From contig NZ_SBLB01000004.1 in the NCBI RefSeq assembly GCF_004138325.1, positions 310,001 through 374,000 on the forward strand: a stretch of DNA of 64,000 nucleotides, written 5' to 3'. Below the pieces are notes generated by a model, which worked only from the letters and a program-made list of their open reading frames with translations, had not been told where the DNA came from and made no database searches. Source of the DNA: Spirosoma sordidisoli (GTDB lineage Bacteria > Bacteroidota > Bacteroidia > Cytophagales > Spirosomataceae). Below, piece by piece: positions 27,273 to 35,220 of this stretch. The position numbers were made by a program, and so were the translations under genes. Positions within the stretch are counted from its first letter, which is position 1. Each line of letters begins with the position of its first letter.

Positions 27273-30200
27273 TTACGAGCCAGGCCGCTCGCTCAGCAGC
27301 CTCGTCCGCTCCTCGCTGGTCAGGCCGTACAACTCAGCCATCAACTCGTCCAGCGCCTGCTCCGGTGCGGAGATATCGGCCTTCGGGTCGTTGCGCAGCA
27401 TGGTCCGAATGGTCTCGACCAGGGTTTCGACCTGCGCCAGCTGAGTTTCTGAAGCCGGCGGTACCGGCAACTGCGCCAGCCATTCGGGGCTTACGATGCC
27501 TTTTTGGCTACGGAGCATAAACTGTGCCACCCGGGAGTTCAGCACAGCCAGCACGTAAGCACTGGCAGGCACCACCAGCGTGGTCTTATGTCCCGAATAC
27601 ATACCCGCTTCGGCCCATGTGGCCACCAGCCCCTGTCCGTACGGGGCTACCACCAGGTGCGGCTGATCATGAACCGAGTCATATTCAGGCAGGTCGGGCA
27701 GTTCGTACCAGGCATAGGCACCCGCCCGTCGCCCTTTCCAGCTCCCTTTCAACCCCTCCGGTTTAGGCATGAGTCGCTCTTTATAGGTTTCGAGATGCGC
27801 CAGAACAGCCGGATACTGGCCAATATCAACACCCCGGCGGGTCGCGATCAGGTAGGTGGCGGGAGGCAGTGGCTGATAAGGCCGCAGGTTTCGATCGGCC
27901 AGATAGGGTCGGATCAGTTCGGCCGAGCGGGGATCGTCGGCCAGGAGCCGGTTCCGGGTAGTCGCATCGATCACGAAGGCGCGGTCGAAACCCGTTCGCA
28001 GGCCGGCAAACAGCGACTCGTCCAGATAAGCCCCCAGCGGTTGACCCAGGCTGCTAAGCCGGATCAGCAGGGCCTGCCGGGTCGAATCGGTCAATTGCCA
28101 GCCCGCATCGGAAAGCGTATCCAACCGTACAGAAAACGCATGGCGCGCCAGATAATCTCCCAGGTTAGACACGCCCGTATCCACACGCGCGCCCCGGAAG
28201 GTTTCAGAAGCCGGCGCCTGCCGAACCGTAAGCAGGCTCATGTCAGCTGTCAGGCCGGGCAGTTCTACCACCTCTTCAATCGCTTTGGTCCGGAGCCAGG
28301 TGCGCAGTGGCAGAGCCGCATCGGACTCCATCCAGGCAGCAGGCAGGGCGTAGACCAGCCAGCCGTTCGGACGCAGGAGCGTCAGCCCGCGTTCGACGTA
28401 TAGCTGATACTGGCTGGCCCGGCTGGTGTAGGTATTGGGGTAGGTCTTCCTGAACAGCGAGCGCCCGTCGCCCGACTCGTCCGGCCGACCGGTTGGGGGC
28501 TCACCGATCACCAGGTCAAACCCCACAAAAGTGCCTCCCTCATCGAGCACCGCCGGCCACCCGAACCGCCAGTCGAACCCCTGCCGATAGAAGGTCTGCT
28601 TCTGCTGATAAGCCTGCTTTTTACGGGTAAGCTGTTCGGTCAGGCCCTGTACGGCATCGTCCGGAGTTACGAAATCGAACGTTTGGGTAGCCTGGGCCAG
28701 CCGGGTTTCGAGCTGCCGGATGTCGGCGTATTCTTTCTGGTCGACAAGGGCCAGCTGCTCGGTCAGCTCCCGAAACTGCCGGAGCCGTAGGCGGAGCTGG
28801 TCTTTCCGGATCGGGTCGGCTTCCAGCCTGAAGGCGTCAACGTCGTGTCGGTATTGTTGCCAGGCCACCGGAAACCGATCGCGGAGCAGCTGGCTGCGTA
28901 CGCTCTCTACCCGAAAATCAGTCGCAAACCGGCTCACCAGCGCGTTGCCGTGCCAGATGACCGTATCCAGATTGGGGATGGGTTCGAGCCACTCGCCGGC
29001 GGGCTCGCTCATCAGCGTAGTCGACACCAGCGAAGCGCCGTTGGCACGACTGGCTTCGGTAATCGGCAGCGCAGCCGGTATGATGACGTAGCTGTGCCGC
29101 AGCAGTTCGACAGACAGCCGCAGCCGGGTTGCCAGCACCGACCGAATACGGCTATCGACGCCCAGCAGGCACTGCGTCAGCAGCGTTTGTTTTTCCCGGA
29201 AGATAGCCTCCTGAACGCGCTGAATTTCAGAATGTCGTAGGCTTTGCGTCGCGCCGGCCGACCGCGCCCCGCCGATTCCCGTCGGGCCAGGCTGGGGCAC
29301 CTGATAGCGAAACAGTTCGCCACTGGCATCGGCCATGATCAGCTCGGTATCGGCAACGGTTATGTCATACTGGCTCAGTCGCCGGCCAGCCGGATCGATC
29401 AGGATGCCCAGCTCCGCTTTGAGCGCCACCAGCTCGTTCAGGGCCGCTGCGAGCCAGCGCCCACTGCCCGCGGCCGGATCGACCAGCCGCACCCGGTTCA
29501 CCAGTGCGTTGGCTTCGCTGAGATCGACCTCTTTCAGCCGATCGGCCAGCGAGGCCACCTCCGTGCAACCCCATCCAAACTGCTCGTTGAAGCGGCTGAT
29601 GAGCAGCTTGCGAATCGTTTGCCCCACCAGATAGTCTACGGTCGGGTTGGGGACCAGCGGTGGCTGGCCAGCTTCGGCACTGAAGCGTTCGAACAGGTCG
29701 TTCAGCGTAGCCGGGCTGATCAGCGACTTGTTTTCGGGCAGCACCCCCGCTGGTCCGTCGGCCAGGAAATCGTATGCATTCAGGAACGACAGCAGGTACT
29801 GAAGCAGAGGCAGTTGCCCCGTCAGTCGGTTGCCCTGCTGATCGGTCAGGATGGTCTGTCCGAACAGGGGCAGTTCCGGCTGGCCGGTCAGCGCGCCGAT
29901 GCGAAGTCCCTGCCGTTCGGCCTCCGTGGGCTCCACCCAGCCGCTGTTCAGGTACGGCACCGGCCCGTAGCGCGCGGCCAGACTGGCCGATCGGTTCAGG
30001 CCGGGCGTGGCCAGCACGTCGAAAAACAGCTCATCCAACTCCTCAAACGTTCGGATATGACGGGGCGTCAGAAACTGAACCGACCGGTCGCCCCGGTGGT
30101 AGCTGATGAGCTGTCCTTCGGCCAGTTTCACGAACAGGATCCGGGCCAGCCAGGTCAGGCAGAGCGTCAGCGCAACCGACTCGGCGGTCTCGTCCGGATC

Positions 30201-31109
30201 GATGGGGGCGGCCTGAGCCAGCCGGATCAGACGCTCCAGCAGCGACCCATCGTGCCGGTCGCCGGCGGGTCGGCGCCCAACGAGCGGCTGCCCCGGCAGC
30301 GCGTTCGGGTCGTGGGTAGCGTCGTAAAGCCCGGCGATATGCAGCAGTTCCTGATAGAAGGCCGGGTCGATGGCGGGAGTTTCGTCCGTAACCGGCCATT
30401 TATACAAATGCCGGGGCGAGAGAAGCTTATACACCGGAATCAGCAGCGGGTCAGCCTCAGCGGCCGGCAGGGTGAGCGCATCGGCTACCTTGCGCAGATC
30501 GAGGCAGGTGACAGGCACCTCGTCGGGCATGTCGCGCAGCACCTTGGCCACTTCGCCGTAAAAAAACGCCGGATCGCGCTTCGACTGCTGCCGAAGCTGA
30601 TTGAGTTTCTGCAGGCGGGTGTTCTGGTAAAAAAAGCGTCGGAAGTCGTCCGCATCGAAGATAAACCAGTTGTAGACATCGGTAATAATCAACTGGCTGA
30701 TCGGCTGGTCGGGCGGGTTGGTCTGCTGCTCGAAATAATAAAGAATCAGCTCGTGGAGGGCTCTGACGTTGTTTTTGAGGGTTGTCATCATCTCCCCCGC
30801 AAACACCTTTTTGGTACCGATGACCACCCGGGCCGATTGGTCTGATGCTTCGTCCGGCTGCAGAACCAACCCAAACGGCTGGCGGCTGACGCGGCCAAAC
30901 GGATGGGCCGGATTGCCCTCGGCAGGGAAGGCGTCGGTCAGGAAACCGGCTACGATTGTTTTCTGGTATTCTTCGGATTCGTGTTCATCCAGCCGCGAAA
31001 ACAGCCGGGCCAGCGCGCGCCTGAACGTATCCAGACGGCTCTGGGGAACCGATTGTTTGGCATAGGCTTTATGGAGGGCCTGCGCGGGTTTTCGAAGACT
31101 GAGCCGCAT
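27273..31109 (-). CDS. Type IIG restriction-modification-like protein with degenerate nuclease and methylase motifs
   Basis: A 1278-residue protein with the full architecture of the large DUF7149/Eco57I-type fused restriction-methylation enzymes: N-terminal nuclease region (1-130), helical linker, SAM methylase core (about 480-1000) and C-terminal target-recognition part. SAM motif I is kept (DPAAGSG, 544-550). Other key sites differ from what I know of the family: the nuclease Asp and Glu positions read PFGLVLQ (Gly80) and VVIGTKK (Gly98) where active members have a DLVI-type and an E-x-K motif; the catalytic NPPY reads EPPT (870-873); the N-terminal FYTP/FFTP motif is absent at about 485. 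The frame is intact and codon use is normal. It is a lone gene with its own promoter, so it may be a DNA-binding pseudoenzyme (inference). Confidence 0.75.
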   Translation of the reverse strand: MRLSLRKPAQALHKAYAKQSVPQSRLDTFRRALARLFSRLDEHESEEYQKTIVAGFLTDAFPAEGNPAHPFGRVSRQPFGLVLQPDEASDQSARVVIGTKKVFAGEMMTTLKNNVRALHELILYYFEQQTNPPDQPISQLIITDVYNWFIFDADDFRRFFYQNTRLQKLNQLRQQSKRDPAFFYGEVAKVLRDMPDEVPVTCLDLRKVADALTLPAAEADPLLIPVYKLLSPRHLYKWPVTDETPAIDPAFYQELLHIAGLYDATHDPNALPGQPLVGRRPAGDRHDGSLLERLIRLAQAAPIDPDETAESVALTLCLTWLARILFVKLAEGQLISYHRGDRSVQFLTPRHIRTFEELDELFFDVLATPGLNRSASLAARYGPVPYLNSGWVEPTEAERQGLRIGALTGQPELPLFGQTILTDQQGNRLTGQLPLLQYLLSFLNAYDFLADGPAGVLPENKSLISPATLNDLFERFSAEAGQPPLVPNPTVDYLVGQTIRKLLISRFNEQFGWGCTEVASLADRLKEVDLSEANALVNRVRLVDPAAGSGRWLAAALNELVALKAELGILIDPAGRRLSQYDITVADTELIMADASGELFRYQVPQPGPTGIGGARSAGATQSLRHSEIQRVQEAIFREKQTLLTQCLLGVDSRIRSVLATRLRLSVELLRHSYVIIPAALPITEASRANGASLVSTTLMSEPAGEWLEPIPNLDTVIWHGNALVSRFATDFRVESVRSQLLRDRFPVAWQQYRHDVDAFRLEADPIRKDQLRLRLRQFRELTEQLALVDQKEYADIRQLETRLAQATQTFDFVTPDDAVQGLTEQLTRKKQAYQQKQTFYRQGFDWRFGWPAVLDEGGTFVGFDLVIGEPPTGRPDESGDGRSLFRKTYPNTYTSRASQYQLYVERGLTLLRPNGWLVYALPAAWMESDAALPLRTWLRTKAIEEVVELPGLTADMSLLTVRQAPASETFRGARVDTGVSNLGDYLARHAFSVRLDTLSDAGWQLTDSTRQALLIRLSSLGQPLGAYLDESLFAGLRTGFDRAFVIDATTRNRLLADDPRSAELIRPYLADRNLRPYQPLPPATYLIATRRGVDIGQYPAVLAHLETYKERLMPKPEGLKGSWKGRRAGAYAWYELPDLPEYDSVHDQPHLVVAPYGQGLVATWAEAGMYSGHKTTLVVPASAYVLAVLNSRVAQFMLRSQKGIVSPEWLAQLPVPPASETQLAQVETLVETIRTMLRNDPKADISAPEQALDELMAELYGLTSEERTRLLSERPGS

Positions 31110-31114
31110 ACCGG

Positions 31115-31122
31115 CAAAGTTA
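31115..31122 (-). promoter_or_regulatory. TAnnTTTG -7 promoter element, near-leaderless
   Basis: Minus-strand TAACTTTG, 5 nt upstream of the ATG of the type IIG-like gene. This supports active, probably leaderless transcription of that gene. Confidence 0.5.
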
Positions 31123-31195
31123 CGGGAAACGCCAGAAGCTGCACAGCACCCGGCGAGAAAGACCCCGGCCCGGCCGTAGCAAACACCTGCTCATG

Positions 31196-31231
31196 CCCCC
31201 GGGTCCGACTGGTAGAGAGCCGACCCGGGGG
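31196..31231. terminator. GC-rich hairpin after the helical-protein gene
   Basis: A perfect 10-bp palindrome (CCCCCGGGTC/GACCCGGGGG) with a 16-nt loop, 26 nt past the stop of the minus-strand gene at 31257. There is no T run, so it is only a possible terminator. Confidence 0.45.
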
Positions 31232-31256
31232 TGTTCACTGCTTTTCCCGATAACGG

Positions 31257-31736
31257 CTAGTTACCGAAGAGCTGATCCCACATGCCTTTGGCTTTCTCCT
31301 TGGCTTCTTCGATCCGGAGGGTCGCTTCGGCTTTCAGCTCATCCAGCTTGACCTGTGCCGCTTCGAGCTGTACGGCTGCGTCGGCTTTCAGCTCATCAAT
31401 TTTATCTTCGGCCACATCGGATAGCTCGTCGGCTTTGGCAGCCGCAGCCGCAAAGGTGGTTTCGGCCTGCGCCTGCAGATTCGACAGGGTTTCGGACGCG
31501 GTCGCTTTAACGACCTCCAGCTGCTGGGTAGCCTGCGCTTTCAGGCTTTCGATGTCGATGTCTTTGCCGACCTCCTGGGCTTTGGCGACCAGCTGATCGC
31601 GGAGTTCGTCGAGCTGGGCTGCGGCTGCGTGCAGGTGCTCACCGGCTTCGGTTTTGAAGGCATCCAGCTTTTCGGCTGCGGCCGTTTTGGCAGCCTGTAG
31701 TTGCTCAGCAGCAGTGGGTTTCGGATTTGTTTCCAT
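31257..31736 (-). CDS. Ala/Glu/Lys-rich amphipathic helical protein
   Basis: A 159-residue protein that is almost wholly helical, with repeating units of about 11 residues (AAAEKLDAFKT, AAAQLDELRDQ, AAAKADELSDV, KLDELKAEATL). There is no signal peptide and no Cys. The pattern resembles apolipoprotein-like or LEA-like stress proteins and YtxH-type helical proteins, but no family can be fixed. It ends in MWDQLFGN. A near-match of the promoter word (TACCTTTA, minus strand, 31758-31765) lies 21 nt upstream of the ATG. Confidence 0.7.
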   Translation of the reverse strand: METNPKPTAAEQLQAAKTAAAEKLDAFKTEAGEHLHAAAAQLDELRDQLVAKAQEVGKDIDIESLKAQATQQLEVVKATASETLSNLQAQAETTFAAAAAKADELSDVAEDKIDELKADAAVQLEAAQVKLDELKAEATLRIEEAKEKAKGMWDQLFGN

Positions 31737-31849
31737 TGGTTTTTACTGGTTTGGCCATAAAGGTAAGCAGCAAAGAAAACCGAAGAAAGTGGAAACTCCA
31801 GCCCGATCCGAACCGATCCGGACCGGGTTATACGACCTCCCGAACCGGA

Positions 31850-32617
31850 TTACAGCCAGCGGCTGATAAACTGACTGAACCCGTCTTTGTACTGATCGCT
31901 CACGGGAATGGTGGTCGGGCCGATCTGCACCGAGTTTCGGGTTACGGCATCGATGCGGTTGAGGGCTACGATAAACGACCGATGGATGCGCATAAACTGC
32001 CGGTTCGGCAACTTTTCTTCGAGCGCTTTCAGGCTGGTCAGCGACAGCAGGGGTTTGTCGGGATCACTTTGCCGGTACACCTTCACATAGTCTTTCAGCC
32101 CCTCTATGTACAGAATGTCGTTGTGCGCAATCCGAACCAGCTGATACTCTATTTTCAGAAAGAGGTAGTCCTCCGCCCCGGCAGGCAGGGCAACCAGTTC
32201 GGGCGAAGGCGCAGCGGGCCGTGGTTCGGGCCGGTGCAGCAACTCCGCATAGTGGCGTGCTTTGCTGGCCGCCCGCAGAAACTCTTCGTAGTTGAACGGC
32301 TTCAGCAGATAATCCAGCGCGTCGACCCGAAACCCGTCGAGGGCAAACCGATCAAAAGCGGTTGTGAAGATGATGCGGGTCGTATGAGCGCCCCGGCCGG
32401 TCCGTTCCAGCACCCGGGCCAGCTCCAGCCCCGTCAGGTCGGGCATCTGGATATCCAGAAAAATCACATCTACCTGCTGGTACAACAGCCCCTGTAAAGC
32501 TTCGACGGCGCTACTGTACCGGCCTATCAGTTTGAGAAAAGGCGTTTTTTCGATGAAGGCGCAAACCAGCCCCAGGGCCAGCGGTTCATCGTCGACGGCA
32601 ATGCAGGTCAGGGTCAT
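31850..32617 (-). CDS. LytTR family response regulator
   Basis: A 255-residue cytoplasmic regulator. The receiver domain (1-120) has the acidic pocket VDDE, phospho-acceptor Asp55 in VIFLDIQMPD, and LLKPF. The LytTR DNA-binding domain occupies about 150-255 (ILYIEGLKDYVKVY, FMRIHRSFIVALNRID). It overlaps the sensor kinase gene by 4 nt, a typical translationally coupled pair. Targets are not evident in the window. Confidence 0.94.
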   Translation of the reverse strand: MTLTCIAVDDEPLALGLVCAFIEKTPFLKLIGRYSSAVEALQGLLYQQVDVIFLDIQMPDLTGLELARVLERTGRGAHTTRIIFTTAFDRFALDGFRVDALDYLLKPFNYEEFLRAASKARHYAELLHRPEPRPAAPSPELVALPAGAEDYLFLKIEYQLVRIAHNDILYIEGLKDYVKVYRQSDPDKPLLSLTSLKALEEKLPNRQFMRIHRSFIVALNRIDAVTRNSVQIGPTTIPVSDQYKDGFSQFISRWL

Positions 32618-33681
32618 GGCAGCGTCAGGGTCAGGTGCACGTGGTATTCGCCGGCGGGCGTATGCTCGTCGATCCGCAACACATACTGTTCCGGATACAG
32701 CAGATCGAGCCGCCGACGGGTGTTGGTCAGCCCGATACCACCGACCGCTTCGAGCGAAGGCATTTTGATACTGAACACGGTGTTGTAAACGTCCAGCGAC
32801 AGCTGATCGGTCTGCTGGTCGAGCGCAATATAGATACGGCTGGCCTGGCTGGCACTGACGCCGTGTTTGAACGCATTTTCGACAAAGGGCAGCAGCAGCA
32901 TGGGCGCCACAAGCCGGTCGTGCAGGGGGTCGGGAAAGTCGACAACAACAGCTACCTTATCGGTAAGCCGGAGTTGCATCAGCTGGATGTAGTCGCTGAT
33001 AAACGCCAGCTCTTTACTCAGCAGGGTGGTATCGGACTGGGTTTCGTAGAGAACGTACCGCATCATACGCGACAGCCGGTGCAGGGCTTCCCGGGCGGTA
33101 TCGCCATCAATCAGCGTCAGGGCGTAGATGTTGTTGAGCGTGTTGAAGAAGAAATGCGGGTTGATCTGGGCCTTCAGGAACGAGAGCTCGGAGGTAGTTC
33201 TGGCCTGCTCGAGCATGAGCCGCAGGTTGGTATCGGTCTGCCACTTCTGCAACATGGCCAGGCTCGTACTGGACCCCAGCATGAGCAGAGCCGTAAACAG
33301 GTTGGGCTGCACCCAGCCGTATAACTTGGGCGTGCCGCTTCCATCCGGATGAAAGGCCCGGTGAACCAGTACGGGCAGGTTGAACCCGAACTCCACGCTG
33401 GCCAGTATCGCAAAAATGACCCCCATAATTCCCGCCAGCGCCATCAGGTAGCGGCTCGTCTGGCCAGCCAGCAGCAGCCGGGGCACCAGCACCAGCGCGT
33501 TCAGGTAAAACATAGCCGCCATCAGCCCGAAGAAGATAGCCTGCCGCACCCAGAACAGGTCGGGCAGGATCACATCGGAGCTGAACGGTTTGTAAAAAAA
33601 CAGCAGATAGCCCAGCAGCACCCAACCCAGCAGGTGGCTCAGCAGCGATACATATCGGCGGGGAAACGGAACAACGGCCAT
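32614..33681 (-). CDS. LytS-type sensor histidine kinase
   Basis: A 355-residue membrane kinase. Four hydrophobic helices fill the first ~150 residues. The His_kinase motif LKAQINPHFFFNTLNN carries the phospho-acceptor His, and the ATPase part has VAPMLLLPFVENAFKHG and GGIGLTNTRRRL. No extracytoplasmic sensor domain is seen, so it senses through its membrane part. I use the ATG at 33681; the frame continues 7 codons to a TTG. The gene is read first in the operon, with the LytTR regulator after it. A large palindrome lies 60 nt upstream. Confidence 0.92.
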   Translation of the reverse strand: MAVVPFPRRYVSLLSHLLGWVLLGYLLFFYKPFSSDVILPDLFWVRQAIFFGLMAAMFYLNALVLVPRLLLAGQTSRYLMALAGIMGVIFAILASVEFGFNLPVLVHRAFHPDGSGTPKLYGWVQPNLFTALLMLGSSTSLAMLQKWQTDTNLRLMLEQARTTSELSFLKAQINPHFFFNTLNNIYALTLIDGDTAREALHRLSRMMRYVLYETQSDTTLLSKELAFISDYIQLMQLRLTDKVAVVVDFPDPLHDRLVAPMLLLPFVENAFKHGVSASQASRIYIALDQQTDQLSLDVYNTVFSIKMPSLEAVGGIGLTNTRRRLDLLYPEQYVLRIDEHTPAGEYHVHLTLTLP

Positions 33682-33702
33682 ACCTGCGTAGAAACACAAC
33701 AA

Positions 33703-34253
33703 GTTTACGTCAAATTTGGTCGCGCCCTACCGGCAATCGCCCGCAGGCCCGAATATACCGATGGGCAGCCCGTTTCTGCCGATGAAATGCCGGCCCCAAA
33801 CCGGCCCTGTCTACCCGCGGGCTTCGTCGGTAGAAACGGGCCGTTCGCCGACGTTCTCGGGCCTGCGGTCGATTCGCTTTTCATCGGAACGGAACAGGCT
33901 GTTGCTTTGGCAGATTAATGGGTTGGTTCATAATTCCGCACCCTCGCAGCCTGCCTGTACAACGCGGTAGTTCATACGGCGAGGTTGATGACAGACGCCG
34001 TTACGATGGCAGGTATGGGCGGTAAAAAACAGGAAGATACAGGCTTTATGGTAAGTAGCTCTCTGGAACGCTCCGGCCTTCGGCTCGAGTACCCGCCGGC
34101 CGTTGCCGACGAGATGGCAATTCAGCTAACCCATGAGGTTGTCCGACACAGCCAGTCAACCCGATTCGGTATCCACGCCCGGCCGCTTTTACCGGATAGC
34201 GGGGGCGGCCAGGCCATTTGTTTTCTCACTCCCTTTTATCTGCTTCTGATTGT
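33703..34253. other. Intergenic region without a recognisable gene
   Basis: About 550 nt between divergent units. The left part holds the 128-nt palindrome described separately. The right part (about 33870-34253) has a short open frame (33985-34257) of poor coding character that runs over the start of the next gene; I do not accept it. No TAnnTTTG word is visible. Confidence 0.5.
33741..33868. repeat. 128-nt imperfect palindrome with wobble-compatible mismatches
   Basis: The outer arms 33741-33752 and 33857-33868 pair perfectly over 12 bp. The inner arms 33768-33786 and 33823-33841 pair over 19 bp, with only two mismatches, both of the kind that become G-U pairs in RNA. A 15-nt by 15-nt symmetric internal loop separates them, and the apex holds GCCGG/CCGGC. 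It may be a structured RNA or a decayed mobile palindrome. Confidence 0.65.
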
Positions 34254-35207
34254 ATGACAACAAGACGAGATTTCCTACGCACGGCCGGTACCCTGACCCT
34301 GGGCGGTGCGGTATTGCCAGCTTTCGCCAGCGTACAGGACATGCTGGGCAAGGCGCCCGCCTACCCTATTGGCATCCAGCTCTTTACCCTGTTTGGCCCC
34401 ATGAACGAAGATCCGAAGGGAACTCTGGAGAAAGTGGCAGCAGCGGGCTATAAAGAGATCGAGTCGGCGTTTAACCTGCGCGGTGGCTACTACGGCTACT
34501 CGGCCAGAGAGTTCAGGACGCTGGTATCGGACCTGGGTATGACCTGGCGCGCCCACCACGCGGGTGGCGCACCGTTCCGGCCGCGGCCGCAGCAGGTCCC
34601 ACCGGCGGGTACTGCGGCCGGTGCACCGCAGCGGCCGGCTATGGATTTCTCGAAGATGCCGCCCATGCTGAACCTCCGCGACAACTACCAGCAGCTGATC
34701 GACGAAGCCGGAGAAGGCGGACTCGCTTACCTGGTCTGCTCCAGCACGCCGGTTGGCACCGTTGACGAGATCAATAAATCGATCGAGGTATTCCAGAAAA
34801 CGGGCGAAGCCGCCAAAAAAGCCGGCATTGGCTTCGCGTATCATAACCACGCCACTGAATTCGACGCGGTCGAAGGCGGCAAAACACCCTACGAGCTGAT
34901 TCTGTCACAGACAGATAAAGACCTGGTCAAGATGGAACTCGATCTGGCCTGGGCCACCAAAGCCGGCAAAGACCCCGTTGCCCTGTTCAATGAGCAGCCC
35001 GGCCGCTTTCCGCTCTGGCACATCAAAGACATCAAAAGCGACCTCAAAACGATTACCGAAGTCGGCAACGGCGTGGTCGATTTCAAAAAAGCGTTTACCG
35101 CAGCCCGGAAAGCCGGCCTGAAATACATTTTCGTAGAACAGGACATGGCGCCCGGCGGGATTGACAGCATCACCACCAGCTACACCAATCTGAAAAAGAT
35201 CCTATAA
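34254..35207 (+). CDS. Tat-exported sugar phosphate isomerase/epimerase-like TIM barrel
   Basis: A 317-residue protein. The leader MTTRRDFLRTAGTLTLGGAV is a classic twin-arginine signal. The rest is an AP_endonuc_2/xylose-isomerase-like barrel: YPIGIQLFTLFGPM, GYKEIESAFNLRGGYYG, FAYHNHATEFD, MELDLAWATKAG and WHIKDIKS (metal-binding Glu, His and Asp). Such proteins beside GMC oxidoreductases are thought to act on oxidised (3-keto) sugars in the periplasm; the exact reaction is unknown. It lies 13 nt ahead of the sugar dehydrogenase gene, so co-transcription is likely. The start is fixed by the Tat signal. Confidence 0.9.
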   Translation: MTTRRDFLRTAGTLTLGGAVLPAFASVQDMLGKAPAYPIGIQLFTLFGPMNEDPKGTLEKVAAAGYKEIESAFNLRGGYYGYSAREFRTLVSDLGMTWRAHHAGGAPFRPRPQQVPPAGTAAGAPQRPAMDFSKMPPMLNLRDNYQQLIDEAGEGGLAYLVCSSTPVGTVDEINKSIEVFQKTGEAAKKAGIGFAYHNHATEFDAVEGGKTPYELILSQTDKDLVKMELDLAWATKAGKDPVALFNEQPGRFPLWHIKDIKSDLKTITEVGNGVVDFKKAFTAARKAGLKYIFVEQDMAPGGIDSITTSYTNLKKIL

Positions 35208-35220
35208 ACCCGACCCTGCC

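Noticed and set aside
29244..30845. A 533-codon open frame on the plus strand opposite the type IIG-like gene
   Set aside because: It is a shadow of the minus-strand gene, with the same antisense composition and no recognisable domain.
27273..31109. A functional restriction-modification system or a BREX/DISARM-type defence island
   Set aside because: Key catalytic motifs are altered, and the neighbours (thrB, a helical protein, a LytS/LytTR pair) contain no other defence genes.
33985..34257. A 90-codon plus-strand frame before the Tat isomerase gene
   Set aside because: Poor coding character, and it overlaps the next start codon in another frame.
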